A stretch of DNA of 64,000 bases from the NCBI RefSeq assembly GCF_036010485.1, contig NZ_CP108568.1:2750001-2814000 (forward strand), read 5' to 3'. Both the position numbers and the translations under genes were made by a program. Shown here in pieces: positions 50,752 to 58,842 of the stretch (position 1 is its first letter; each line of letters opens with the position of its first letter). Source of the stretch: Streptomyces sp. NBC_01198 (lineage in GTDB: Bacteria > Actinomycetota > Actinomycetes > Streptomycetales > Streptomycetaceae). The notes below the pieces were generated by a model. The model searched no databases and was not told where the DNA came from. It saw nothing but the letters and a program-made list of their open reading frames with translations.

Positions 50752-52404
50752 TCACTTGACCTTGATCTCGTTGTAGACGGGCACGCTGAACGGGTTCAGC
50801 GCGACGTTCGAGAGGTTGGAGGAGAAGCCGGCGCTGCCGTTCTGGTACCACAGCGGGATCGCGGGCATGTCGATCACCAGCTGCCGCTCCGCGTCCTGGA
50901 ACTTGCTGACCGAGTCGGCGCTGCTGGTGGCGGCGTTGGCCTCGTTCACCAGCTTGTCGAAGGTGGGGCTGCTGTAGTGCGAGTCGTTCGACGAGGCGTC
51001 GGTGAAGTACTGCGGCTGCAGGAAGTCCTGGATCAGCGGGTAGTCCATCTGCCAGCCGGCCCGGAAGGGGTCGTTCAGCTGCTTGTTGGTGATCCGGTTG
51101 CGGAAGTCGGCGAAGGTGCCGATGGGGGCGCCGACGCAGGCCTTGTTGTTGCCCAGCACGTTGTTGATGCTGTTGCAGACCGCGTCGATCCATTCCTTGT
51201 GCGAGCCGGTGTCCGCGTTGTAGGAGATGGTGATCTTGCCGCCGGGCAGGCCGCCGCCCTGGGCGATCAGCTGCTTGGCCTTGGTCGGGTTGAAGGTGCA
51301 CTCATCGCCGCAGAGCCCCGCCTTGAAGCCGCCCGCCGCGCCGAGCACCGGCGAGGTCCAGTCGGTCGCGGGGGTGCGGGTCTGCCGGAAGATCTGCTGG
51401 GTGATCCCCTTGCGGTCGATCGCCATCGACAGGCCCTGCCGGACCTTCGCCGCGTTCGCCGATGACCAGCGCGAGCTGTACAGCGGGAAGGCGATGGTCT
51501 GGATGATGCCGGCCGGCACGTTGATGTAACGGTTGCCCAGGTCGCTCTTGACGTTGGGCAGCTGCGCGACCGGCACGTCGTCGACCAGGTCGAGGTTGCC
51601 GGCCTGCAGGTCGGTGTAGGCGGTGTTGTTGTCGGTGTAGACCCGCAGCTCGACCCCGCCGTTCTGGGCCGGGTCGGGACCCTTGTAGCCGTTCCACTTC
51701 TGCAGCTGCATCTTGGAGCCCTTGGCGTACGAGGAGATCAGGTACGGCCCGTTGCCGATCGGCTTGGCCTCCCACGCCTTGCGGTTGGTGAAGAACGCCT
51801 GCGGCAGCGGGTAGAAGGCCGCGTAGCCCAGGGTGTCGGGGAAGAGCGCGAACTTCTGGTTGAGCCTGACCTTGAACTCGGTGGCGGAGACCTTCGTCAG
51901 ACCGGACAGCGTGGTGGCGGTGGCCTTGGCGCCGGTGGCGTCCGGGTGCACCTTGTCGTAGCCGTCGATGTACTGGAAGAAGCTCGCGTTGAGCTGGGAG
52001 TTCTTCAGCTGCGTGTCGAAGTTCCAGGCGTTGATGAAAGAGTCCGAGGTGACCGGCTCACCGTTGCTGAACGTCCAGCCGCTCTTGAGCTTGATGTCGA
52101 AGTTCTGCGAGTCCGTGGAGGTGATCGACGACGCGATCATGTTCTCGGCCTTGGCCGTCTTCGGGTTGTATTTCTTCAGGCCCCGGAAGATCAGGTCGAG
52201 CACCTTGCCGCCCTGCACCTCGGTGGTGTCGGCCGGCTCCAGCGGATTCTGCGGGTCGCCCCAGGAGGCCCGTACGATGCCGCCGCCGCTGCCGCCCGTG
52301 GAGCTGCTGCTCCCGCCGCTGTCGTTGCTGCTGCCGCAGGCGGCGGCCGTCAGGGCGACGGCTGTCACACCGACGGCCCACTTCACGCGCGTGGCTCCGC
52401 GCAT
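50752..52404 (-). CDS. Oligopeptide-binding lipoprotein, operon 1 (DppA type)
   Basis: A 550-residue family 5 binding protein. Signal peptide with lipobox AAAC (Cys about 23), then a Ser/Gly linker and GDPQNPLEPADT, PLPQAFF and GNGPYLISSYAKGS. It keeps a Cys pair shared with its operon 2 twin (AVCNSINN, NNKACVG) and adds a second pair, GLCGDECTF, absent from the twin. AGGAGG decides the ATG at 52404. First gene of a five-gene peptide import operon. Confidence 0.9.
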   Translation of the reverse strand: MRGATRVKWAVGVTAVALTAAACGSSNDSGGSSSSTGGSGGGIVRASWGDPQNPLEPADTTEVQGGKVLDLIFRGLKKYNPKTAKAENMIASSITSTDSQNFDIKLKSGWTFSNGEPVTSDSFINAWNFDTQLKNSQLNASFFQYIDGYDKVHPDATGAKATATTLSGLTKVSATEFKVRLNQKFALFPDTLGYAAFYPLPQAFFTNRKAWEAKPIGNGPYLISSYAKGSKMQLQKWNGYKGPDPAQNGGVELRVYTDNNTAYTDLQAGNLDLVDDVPVAQLPNVKSDLGNRYINVPAGIIQTIAFPLYSSRWSSANAAKVRQGLSMAIDRKGITQQIFRQTRTPATDWTSPVLGAAGGFKAGLCGDECTFNPTKAKQLIAQGGGLPGGKITISYNADTGSHKEWIDAVCNSINNVLGNNKACVGAPIGTFADFRNRITNKQLNDPFRAGWQMDYPLIQDFLQPQYFTDASSNDSHYSSPTFDKLVNEANAATSSADSVSKFQDAERQLVIDMPAIPLWYQNGSAGFSSNLSNVALNPFSVPVYNEIKVK

Positions 52405-52520
52405 CGCGTGCCTCCTCATGGGTCACAAATGACACTTCGTGACCCATGACACAGCAATTGCGGCAAAGCCGCACTTCTACTCCAGCGTGTCGCGGAGCCA
52501 ATGCGTTGGCCAGAGCGCGA

Positions 52521-52571
52521 CAGCACGTCAGAAGAGGCGCCCCCGCCGGGGGCGCCCCTTCTGACGTGCTG
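52521..52571 (-). terminator. 23-base stem terminator of operon 2
   Basis: A 51-base near-perfect inverted repeat begins CAGCACGTCAGAAG and ends with its complement; the inner arms are GGCGCCCCC / GGGGGCGCC with a three-base loop and a single A-C mismatch. It lies 23 bases after the last gene of operon 2 and upstream of the operon 1 promoter, so it insulates the two. Confidence 0.88.
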
Positions 52572-52593
52572 CGGTGTCGCCGCGGACGGGCGG

Positions 52594-53763
52594 TCAGGCC
52601 GCGCCCACCACGTCCTTCTCCTCGGCGAAGTGGCACGCCGACTCGTGGGCGGCCGGAGTCTCGGCGTCCACGAACCGCGACGGGATCGCCAGCAGCGGCT
52701 CCTCCGTCGCGCACCGGTCCTGCGCCTTCCAGCACCGAGTACGGAACCGGCAGCCGGACGGCGGGTTCGCCGGCGAGGGCACGTCACCGCTCAGGATGAT
52801 CCGCTCCCGGTGCGCGCGCGCCTCCGGGTCCGGCACCGGCACCGCGGACAGCAGTGCCTGGGTGTACGGGTGCGTGGGGTGCTCGTAGATCTCGGTGTCC
52901 GTGCCGATCTCGGCCATCTTGCCCAGGTACATCACGCCGACCCGGTCCGAGATGTGCCGGACGATGGAGAGGTCGTGCGCGATGAAGATGTAGGACAGGT
53001 TGAACTCGGCCTGCAGCTTCTCCATCAGGTTGATGACCTGCGCCTGCACCGACACGTCGAGCGCGGAGACCGGCTCGTCGCAGATGATGATCTCCGGGTT
53101 GAGCGCGAGGCCGCGGGCGATGCCGATGCGCTGGCGCTGGCCGCCGGAGAACTGGTGCGGGTAGCGGTTGATGTACTCCGGGTTCAGGCCGACGACGTCG
53201 AGCAGCTCCTCGACCCGCCTGCGGCGGTCGCCCCTGGGCGCCACCTCGGGGTGGATGTCGAAGGGCTCACCGATGATGTCGCCGACCGTCATCCGCGGGT
53301 TCAGCGAGGTGTACGGGTCCTGGAAGACCATCTGGATGTTGCGCCGGACCGCCTTGAGGGCGCGCCCGGACAGCTTGGTGATGTCCTGGCCCTTGTAGAA
53401 GACCTCGCCGGCGGTCGCCTGCTCCAGGCTCATCAGCAGCTTGGCGACGGTGGACTTGCCGCAGCCGGACTCGCCCACGATGCCCAGCGTCTCGCCGGCG
53501 TGCAGGTCGAAGGAGATGCCGTCGACGGCCTTGACCGCGCCGATCTGCCGCTTGATGACGATGCCCTGGGTCAGCGGGAAGTGCTTGACCAGGTTGCGTA
53601 CCTGCAGGATCGGCTCGCGGTCGGCGAGCGCGGCGGCGGCCGCCTCGGCGAACACCACCTCGGCCTCGGCCGTCTCGGGCGGGGTCGCCGCGGGCGCTGC
53701 GCCCTCGGGGGCGGTCGCCGCCGCCGCGGACTCGGGGTCCTGGGGGAGGGTGGATTCACTCAC
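52594..53763 (-). CDS. Oligopeptide ABC transporter ATPase, operon 2 (DppF type)
   Basis: A 389-residue ATPase. An Ala/Glu-rich tail of about 48 residues precedes the domain start [13 protein letters not shown]. Walker [10 protein letters not shown], signature FSGGQRQR, Walker [13 protein letters not shown] (Cys where operon 1 has Ala), and [14 protein letters not shown] at the end. The GTG start overlaps the DppD stop by eight bases. The extra N-terminal tail is the main difference from the operon 1 twin. Confidence 0.9.
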   Translation of the reverse strand: MSESTLPQDPESAAAATAPEGAAPAATPPETAEAEVVFAEAAAAALADREPILQVRNLVKHFPLTQGIVIKRQIGAVKAVDGISFDLHAGETLGIVGESGCGKSTVAKLLMSLEQATAGEVFYKGQDITKLSGRALKAVRRNIQMVFQDPYTSLNPRMTVGDIIGEPFDIHPEVAPRGDRRRRVEELLDVVGLNPEYINRYPHQFSGGQRQRIGIARGLALNPEIIICDEPVSALDVSVQAQVINLMEKLQAEFNLSYIFIAHDLSIVRHISDRVGVMYLGKMAEIGTDTEIYEHPTHPYTQALLSAVPVPDPEARAHRERIILSGDVPSPANPPSGCRFRTRCWKAQDRCATEEPLLAIPSRFVDAETPAAHESACHFAEEKDVVGAA

Positions 53764-54784
53764 CGAGGGTCTCCTTCCAGAAGTGGCATGCGCTGCCGCG
53801 CGCGGGGCCGACCGGGTGCAGCGGAGGCACGTCGGTACGGCAGATGTCCTGCGCCATCGGGCAGCGCGGGTTGAACGCGCAGCCCGACGGGATGCGCGTC
53901 AGGTTCGGCGGCAGGCCCTTGATCGCGTACAGGTCCTGGCCCTTCTGGTCCAGCCGCGGGATCGACTGGAGCAGGCCCTTGGTGTACGGGTGTGCCGGGC
54001 GGGCGTAGATGTCGTGGACGGGCGCGTCCTCGACGATCCGGCCGGCGTACATCACCGCGATCTTGTCGGCGACGTCGGCGACCACGCCCAGGTCGTGGGT
54101 GATCAGGATCAGGCCCATGTTGAACTCGCGCTGCAGCTCCGCGAGCAGCTCCATGACCTGCGCCTGGACCGTCACGTCGAGGGCCGTGGTCGGCTCGTCG
54201 GCGATGATCAGGTCGGGTTCCAGGGCCAGCGCCATGGCGATCATGATGCGCTGGCGCATACCGCCGGAGAACATGTGCGGGTAGTCGCCCACCCGCTCCT
54301 TGGCGGCGGGGATGCGTACCCGGTCCATCAGCTCGATGGCCTTGGCCTTGGCGTCCTTGCGGGACAGGCCCTGGTGCACCCGGTACATCTCGCCGAGCTG
54401 GTAGCCGACGCTGAGCACCGGGTTCAGCGAGGACAGCGCGTCCTGGAAGATCATCGCGATCTTCCGGCCGCGGATCTTCCGCCGCTCCTCGCCGGACATC
54501 TTGAGCATGTCGCGGCCCTGGAAGAAGATCTCGCCCTTGGGGATGCGGGCCGGCGGCATGTCGAGGATGCCCATGACCGCCTGCGCGGACACCGACTTGC
54601 CGGAGCCGGACTCGCCCAGCACCGCCAGTGTCTCGCCGGCGCTCACCGAGTAGTTCACGCCGTTCACGGCCTTGGCGACGCCGTCACGGGTGTGGAACTC
54701 CACGTGCAGGTCGCGTACTTCCAGCAGCGGCGCCAGCGGCGCGTCAGGTGCCGGAGCGTCCGATATATCGTCGATGACAGTCAA
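53756..54784 (-). CDS. Oligopeptide ABC transporter ATPase, operon 2 (DppD type)
   Basis: A 342-residue ATPase. Walker A GESGSGKS, signature FSGGMRQR, Walker [13 protein letters not shown], and [15 protein letters not shown]. The start is a TTG at 54784 with GGAGGG six bases upstream and no better codon nearby; a much longer open frame runs into the permease gene and is spurious. It ends FWKETLGE. It pairs with the DppF-type ATPase downstream. Confidence 0.88.
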   Translation of the reverse strand: MTVIDDISDAPAPDAPLAPLLEVRDLHVEFHTRDGVAKAVNGVNYSVSAGETLAVLGESGSGKSVSAQAVMGILDMPPARIPKGEIFFQGRDMLKMSGEERRKIRGRKIAMIFQDALSSLNPVLSVGYQLGEMYRVHQGLSRKDAKAKAIELMDRVRIPAAKERVGDYPHMFSGGMRQRIMIAMALALEPDLIIADEPTTALDVTVQAQVMELLAELQREFNMGLILITHDLGVVADVADKIAVMYAGRIVEDAPVHDIYARPAHPYTKGLLQSIPRLDQKGQDLYAIKGLPPNLTRIPSGCAFNPRCPMAQDICRTDVPPLHPVGPARGSACHFWKETLGE

Positions 54785-54795
54785 CGTACGCCCTC

Positions 54796-55731
54796 CTAGC
54801 GCAGCTTGGGGTCGAGGGCGTCGCGGACCGCGTCGCCGAGCAGGATGAAGGCCAGCACCGTCACGCTCAGCGCACCCGCGGGCCACAGCAGCATGTGCGG
54901 GGCGTTGCGGATCTGTTCGGCCGCCGAGGAGATGTCGATACCCCACGAGACGGCCGGCGGCTTGAGGCCGACGCCGAGGAAGGACAGTGTCGCTTCCAGC
55001 GAAATGAAGGTGCCGAGCGCGATGGTGGACCATACGATGACCGGAGCCAGCGCGTTCGGGGCGATGTGCCGCAGCAGGACTCTGCCGTGGCCGGCGCCGA
55101 GCGCCTTGGCGGCCAGTACGTAGTCCTGCTCCTTCGCGGTGATCACGGCACCGCGGGCGATCCGGGCCAGCTGCGGCCAGCCCAGCAGGATGATGAAGGT
55201 CGACACGGTCAGCACCGAGCCGCCCTTGACGGCGGAGAGGAAGACCACGCCACCGAGCAGGATCGGGATGCCGAAGAAGATGTCGCTGATCCGGGAGAGG
55301 ATCGCGTCCAGCCAGCCGCCGAAGTAGCCGGCCAGGCCGCCGAGCAGCGCACCGAGGATGGCCACACCGAGCGTCGAGAAGATGCCGACCTCGACCGAGG
55401 CGCGGGCACCGTAGACGGTGCGGGTGTAGACGTCGCAGCCCTGCTGGTCGAAGCCGAACCAGTGGCCGGCGCTGGCGCCGTTCTGCGAGTTGATCAGGTC
55501 GCACTGCAGCGGGTCGCGGCTGGCGATCAGGCCGGGCCAGATCGAGATGACGACCAGGAACAGGATGACCAGGGCCGATATGTAGAAGATCGGCTTGCGG
55601 CTCAGGTCGTACCACGCGTCGTTCCACAGGCTGCGCGGCTTGTCGCGCTTGTCCACGCCGGCGAGGGCCGCGGGTCCGGCCGCCACGGGTGCGGAGCCGT
55701 CGAGGATGGCGGCGTCGGTGTTCTCAGGCAT
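54796..55731 (-). CDS. Oligopeptide ABC transporter permease, operon 2 (DppC type)
   Basis: A 311-residue membrane protein. A 40-residue tail precedes six helices; the EAA loop is VLAAKALGAGHGRVLLRHIAPN and LSFLGVGLKPPAVSWG lies near the end. An external Cys in LQCDLINS and another in QQGCDVYT are absent from the operon 1 twin and could form a disulfide. Its ATG overlaps the DppB gene by eight bases. Confidence 0.9.
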   Translation of the reverse strand: MPENTDAAILDGSAPVAAGPAALAGVDKRDKPRSLWNDAWYDLSRKPIFYISALVILFLVVISIWPGLIASRDPLQCDLINSQNGASAGHWFGFDQQGCDVYTRTVYGARASVEVGIFSTLGVAILGALLGGLAGYFGGWLDAILSRISDIFFGIPILLGGVVFLSAVKGGSVLTVSTFIILLGWPQLARIARGAVITAKEQDYVLAAKALGAGHGRVLLRHIAPNALAPVIVWSTIALGTFISLEATLSFLGVGLKPPAVSWGIDISSAAEQIRNAPHMLLWPAGALSVTVLAFILLGDAVRDALDPKLR

Positions 55732-56647
55732 ACCGGATCCTCGGGTCCAGGACCGCGTAGAGCAGGTCGACGAGCAGGTTCGCGAGCAGGAAGACGATCA
55801 CCAGGACCGTCACGAAGCCCACGACGGTGGCCGGGCTGTTGTGCACGATGCCCTGGTAGATCTGGTAGCCGACGCCGTGGATGTTGAAGATCCGCTCGGT
55901 GACCAGGGCACCGGCCATCAGGTTGCCGATGTCCGTTCCCAGGAAGGTCACCACAGGTATGAGCGAGTTGCGCAGCATGTGGTTGGTGATCACCCGGCGC
56001 CGCGGCAGGCCCTTGGCGACGGCCGTCCGCAGGTAGTCCGCACGGGTGTTCTCGGCGACCGAGGTTCGGGTCAGCCGGGCCACATACGCGAGGGAGACGC
56101 CGGCCAGTACCAGGCCCGGCATGATCAGGTCCTTGAAGGGCGCGCCCTCACCGACCGAGGGATGCACGATCGACCACTTGACGCCGAAGAAGTACTGGAG
56201 CACGAAGCCGGTGACGAACGTGGGAATGGAGACCACGATCAGCGTCATCGCCAGCACGCCGGTGTCGAAGAACCGCCCGCGGCGCAGGCCGGCGAACACG
56301 CCGAGCGCCACGCCGATGATCGCCTCGATGAGGAACGCGACCACGGTGAGCCGGAGCGTGACCGGGTAGGCGGTCTTGAGCAGGTCGGTGACCGGCTGCT
56401 GGTTCCACGCTTTGCCGAAGTCGCCCGAGAAGACGCCCTTCATGTAGATCCAGTACTGCTGAAGCAGCGGGTCGTTGAGGTGGTACTCGAGTCTGATCTG
56501 CGCGGCGGTCGCCGGGTCCGGGGTGCGGTCGCCGAACATGGCGGCCACGGGATCACCGAGACCCCACACCATAACGAAGATCAACAATGTGGTTCCGATG
56601 AATACCGGAACCATCTGGAGCAGTCGCCTGATGACGTAGCGCCCCAT
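55724..56647 (-). CDS. Oligopeptide ABC transporter permease, operon 2 (DppB type)
   Basis: A 307-residue membrane protein starting MGRYVIRRLLQMVPVFIGTT. Six helices; EAA loop in YLRTAVAKGLPRRRVITNH. It is the same length as the operon 1 twin and very similar throughout. A 151-base gap with a hairpin separates it from the binding-protein gene upstream. Confidence 0.9.
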   Translation of the reverse strand: MGRYVIRRLLQMVPVFIGTTLLIFVMVWGLGDPVAAMFGDRTPDPATAAQIRLEYHLNDPLLQQYWIYMKGVFSGDFGKAWNQQPVTDLLKTAYPVTLRLTVVAFLIEAIIGVALGVFAGLRRGRFFDTGVLAMTLIVVSIPTFVTGFVLQYFFGVKWSIVHPSVGEGAPFKDLIMPGLVLAGVSLAYVARLTRTSVAENTRADYLRTAVAKGLPRRRVITNHMLRNSLIPVVTFLGTDIGNLMAGALVTERIFNIHGVGYQIYQGIVHNSPATVVGFVTVLVIVFLLANLLVDLLYAVLDPRIRYA

Positions 56648-56671
56648 CTGCCCTCCAGGGATCGGGCAGAC

Positions 56672-56700
56672 GTCGGCCGGGGCTTGTGGCCCCGGCCGAC
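56672..56700 (-). terminator. 12-base hairpin between binding-protein and permease genes, operon 2
   Basis: GTCGGCCGGGGC (56672-56683) and GCCCCGGCCGAC (56689-56700) pair perfectly around a five-base loop, about 100 bases after the binding-protein stop and 25 before the permease start. It is the third case in this window of a hairpin at this point of a peptide-import operon. Confidence 0.72.
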
Positions 56701-56798
56701 ATCCACACCGCGAGCGGTTGTTTGTCAGTTCCCCCGCAAGCGTGCCCGGACGTCTCCCCTGTTCGGACTCGCCTACTGCTGGTGGTGCTTGGTCAGGG

Positions 56799-58457
56799 TC
56801 AGTTGACCGTGATGTCGGTGAAGATGGGGTAGCTGAACGCGTTCTCCTTGACGTTGGAGACCTTGGACGACCAACCCGCCTGACCGTTCTGGTACCACAG
56901 CGGCACGACCGGCATGTCCTTGATGACCTGCTTCTCGGCCTGCTGGTACAGGGCGATCGACTTGGCCTTGTCAGGCTCGGCGTTGGCCTGCTTGATCAGG
57001 TTGTCGACGTCCTTGTTGGTGTACTTCGAGTCGTTCGAGCTGCCGCCGGTGGCGTAGAGCGGCGTGATGAAGTCGTCGATCAGCGGGTAGTCCATCTGCC
57101 AGCCGGAACGGAACGGCTGGGTCATCTGGCCCTTGGTGATCTGGTTGCGGAAGTCCGCGAAGGTGCCGGTGGGGGCGCCGACGCAGGCCTTGTTGTTGCC
57201 CAGCGTGTTGTTGATGCTGTTGCAGACCGCGTCGACCCATTCCTTGTGCGAGCCCGAGTCGGCGTTGTAGCCGAGCTTCATCTGGCCGCCGGGGATGCCG
57301 CCGCCCTCTTCGATGAGCTGCTTGGCCTTGACCTTGTCGAACTTGACCGAGTCGCCGGCGAGCGTGTCGCTGTAACCGCCGGTCGCGCCCAGCACCGGGG
57401 AGGTGAGGTCGTTGGCCGGGGTGCGGGTGCCGCCGAAGATCTTGTCGGTGATCGTCTTGCGGTCGATCGCCATCGAGATGCCCAGGCGGACCTTGTCCAT
57501 GCCCTCCTTGCTCCAGGCCTTCTCGTACATCGGGAAGGAGAAGGTCTGGATGATGCCGGCCGGCGAGTTGAGGTAGCGGCCGCCCAGGTCTTCCTTGACG
57601 TGCGGCAGGTCCGCGGCCGGGATGTCGTCGAGGACGTCCAGCTGGCCCGACTGCAGGTCGGCGTAAGCGGTGTCGCTGCTCGTGTAGACCTTGAGCAGGA
57701 CGCCCTTGTTCTTCGGCTTGCTCGGACCCGTGTACTTCGGGTTCGGGACCAGCTTCATGCTCGAACCCTTGGTGTAGGACTCGATCATGTACGGGCCGTC
57801 GCCGATCGGCTTGGCCAGGTACGCGGCGTGGTTGTCGAAGAACTCCTTGGGCAGCGGCGCGAAGGCCTTGTAGCCCAGGCGGTCCGGCCACGTGGAGAAC
57901 TTCTGGCTCAGCTTGACCGTGAAGGTGGTGTCGTCCACGACCTTCAGACCGGACATGGTCTTCGCGGTCGGCTTCGCACCGGGGTCGTCCGACGGGTGCA
58001 CGGCGGCGTAGCCGTCGATGTCGGCGAAGAAGTACGCGTTCAGCTGCTTGTTCGTGACCAGGGCACCGTAGTTCCAGGCGTCCACGAAGGAGCTGGAGGT
58101 GACCGGGGTGCCGTCCGAGAACTGCAGGCCCGGCTTGATCTTGATGGTGAAGTTCTGCTGGTCGGTCGTGGTGATCGAGTCAGCAGCCTCAAGGTTGGGC
58201 TTGCCGGTGGCGTCGTACTCCTTGAGGTTCATGAAGATCATGTCCAGAACCTTGCCGCCCTGCACCTCATTGGTGTTGGCGGGCTCGAGCGGATTCTGGG
58301 GGTCGCCCCACCACGCTCGGACGATCCCGTCGCTGGACGATCCACTCGCCTTGGCCTTGTCCTTGCTGTCCGAGTCGTCGCTCGAACTGCAGGCGGTCGC
58401 TGCGAGGGCGATCACTGCCGCACCTACGACCCACTTGGCGCTCTTGGCACCGCGCAT
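56799..58457 (-). CDS. Oligopeptide-binding lipoprotein, operon 2 (DppA type)
   Basis: A 552-residue family 5 binding protein. Signal peptide with lipobox ATAC (Cys about 23), a linker rich in Ser, Asp and Lys, then GDPQNPLEPANT and GDGPYMIESYTKGS. It keeps the Cys pair AVCNSINN / NNKACVG but lacks the extra GLCGDEC pair of the operon 1 protein. GAGGAGG lies upstream of ATG 58457. It heads the second minus-strand peptide import operon. Confidence 0.9.
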   Translation of the reverse strand: MRGAKSAKWVVGAAVIALAATACSSSDDSDSKDKAKASGSSSDGIVRAWWGDPQNPLEPANTNEVQGGKVLDMIFMNLKEYDATGKPNLEAADSITTTDQQNFTIKIKPGLQFSDGTPVTSSSFVDAWNYGALVTNKQLNAYFFADIDGYAAVHPSDDPGAKPTAKTMSGLKVVDDTTFTVKLSQKFSTWPDRLGYKAFAPLPKEFFDNHAAYLAKPIGDGPYMIESYTKGSSMKLVPNPKYTGPSKPKNKGVLLKVYTSSDTAYADLQSGQLDVLDDIPAADLPHVKEDLGGRYLNSPAGIIQTFSFPMYEKAWSKEGMDKVRLGISMAIDRKTITDKIFGGTRTPANDLTSPVLGATGGYSDTLAGDSVKFDKVKAKQLIEEGGGIPGGQMKLGYNADSGSHKEWVDAVCNSINNTLGNNKACVGAPTGTFADFRNQITKGQMTQPFRSGWQMDYPLIDDFITPLYATGGSSNDSKYTNKDVDNLIKQANAEPDKAKSIALYQQAEKQVIKDMPVVPLWYQNGQAGWSSKVSNVKENAFSYPIFTDITVN

Positions 58458-58494
58458 GGGTTTGCCTCCTCAGGAGTCACTATCGATACGTGAA

Positions 58495-58544
58495 AGGAAG
58501 GCCGGACGCTCACTGACACCCCTGACAGCGACTACGGCCTTCCT
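58495..58544 (-). promoter_or_regulatory. Inverted repeat in the leader of operon 2
   Basis: AGGAAGGCCG (58495-58504) and CGGCCTTCCT (58535-58544) pair with a 30-base loop, 38 bases before the binding-protein start. Further upstream, CATAAT (58699-58694, minus strand) is a possible -10 box. The rest of 58458-58788 shows no gene. Confidence 0.45.
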
Positions 58545-58788
58545 GTGCTCGTGAGTCGGCGCTCCCCATCAGCGCGTGACCCATTGACCCGAGCTCAACT
58601 TCGTCCCACTATCGGGCACGTTTGAAGTCGGATCGACGCAGAATGGGTCTCGCTTTGGTCACATCAACCGAGACGCCGTTCCAGAATCCGGACATTATGG
58701 AACGTAGACAGACACCGGCTTAATGGGCGGTGTGACCTATCTAACGGTGCTTGGCGTCCGGAAAGCGGACACGTGAACACCACGCAAA

Positions 58789-58816
58789 GAGGGGTCCAGG
58801 GAAGCCTGGACCCCTC
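58789..58816 (-). terminator. Terminator of typA
   Basis: GAGGGGTCCAGG (58789-58800) and CCTGGACCCCTC (58805-58816) form a perfect 12-base stem with loop GAAG, 26 bases after the typA stop codon. Confidence 0.8.
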
Positions 58817-58842
58817 ACCGTTCGATTGGCGGTCAGCGAGCG

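Noticed and set aside
53756..55627. A DppC-DppD fusion read as one 623-codon frame
   Set aside because: The part beyond 54784 is an off-frame reading of the permease gene. A TTG start with a good binding site marks the true ATPase start.
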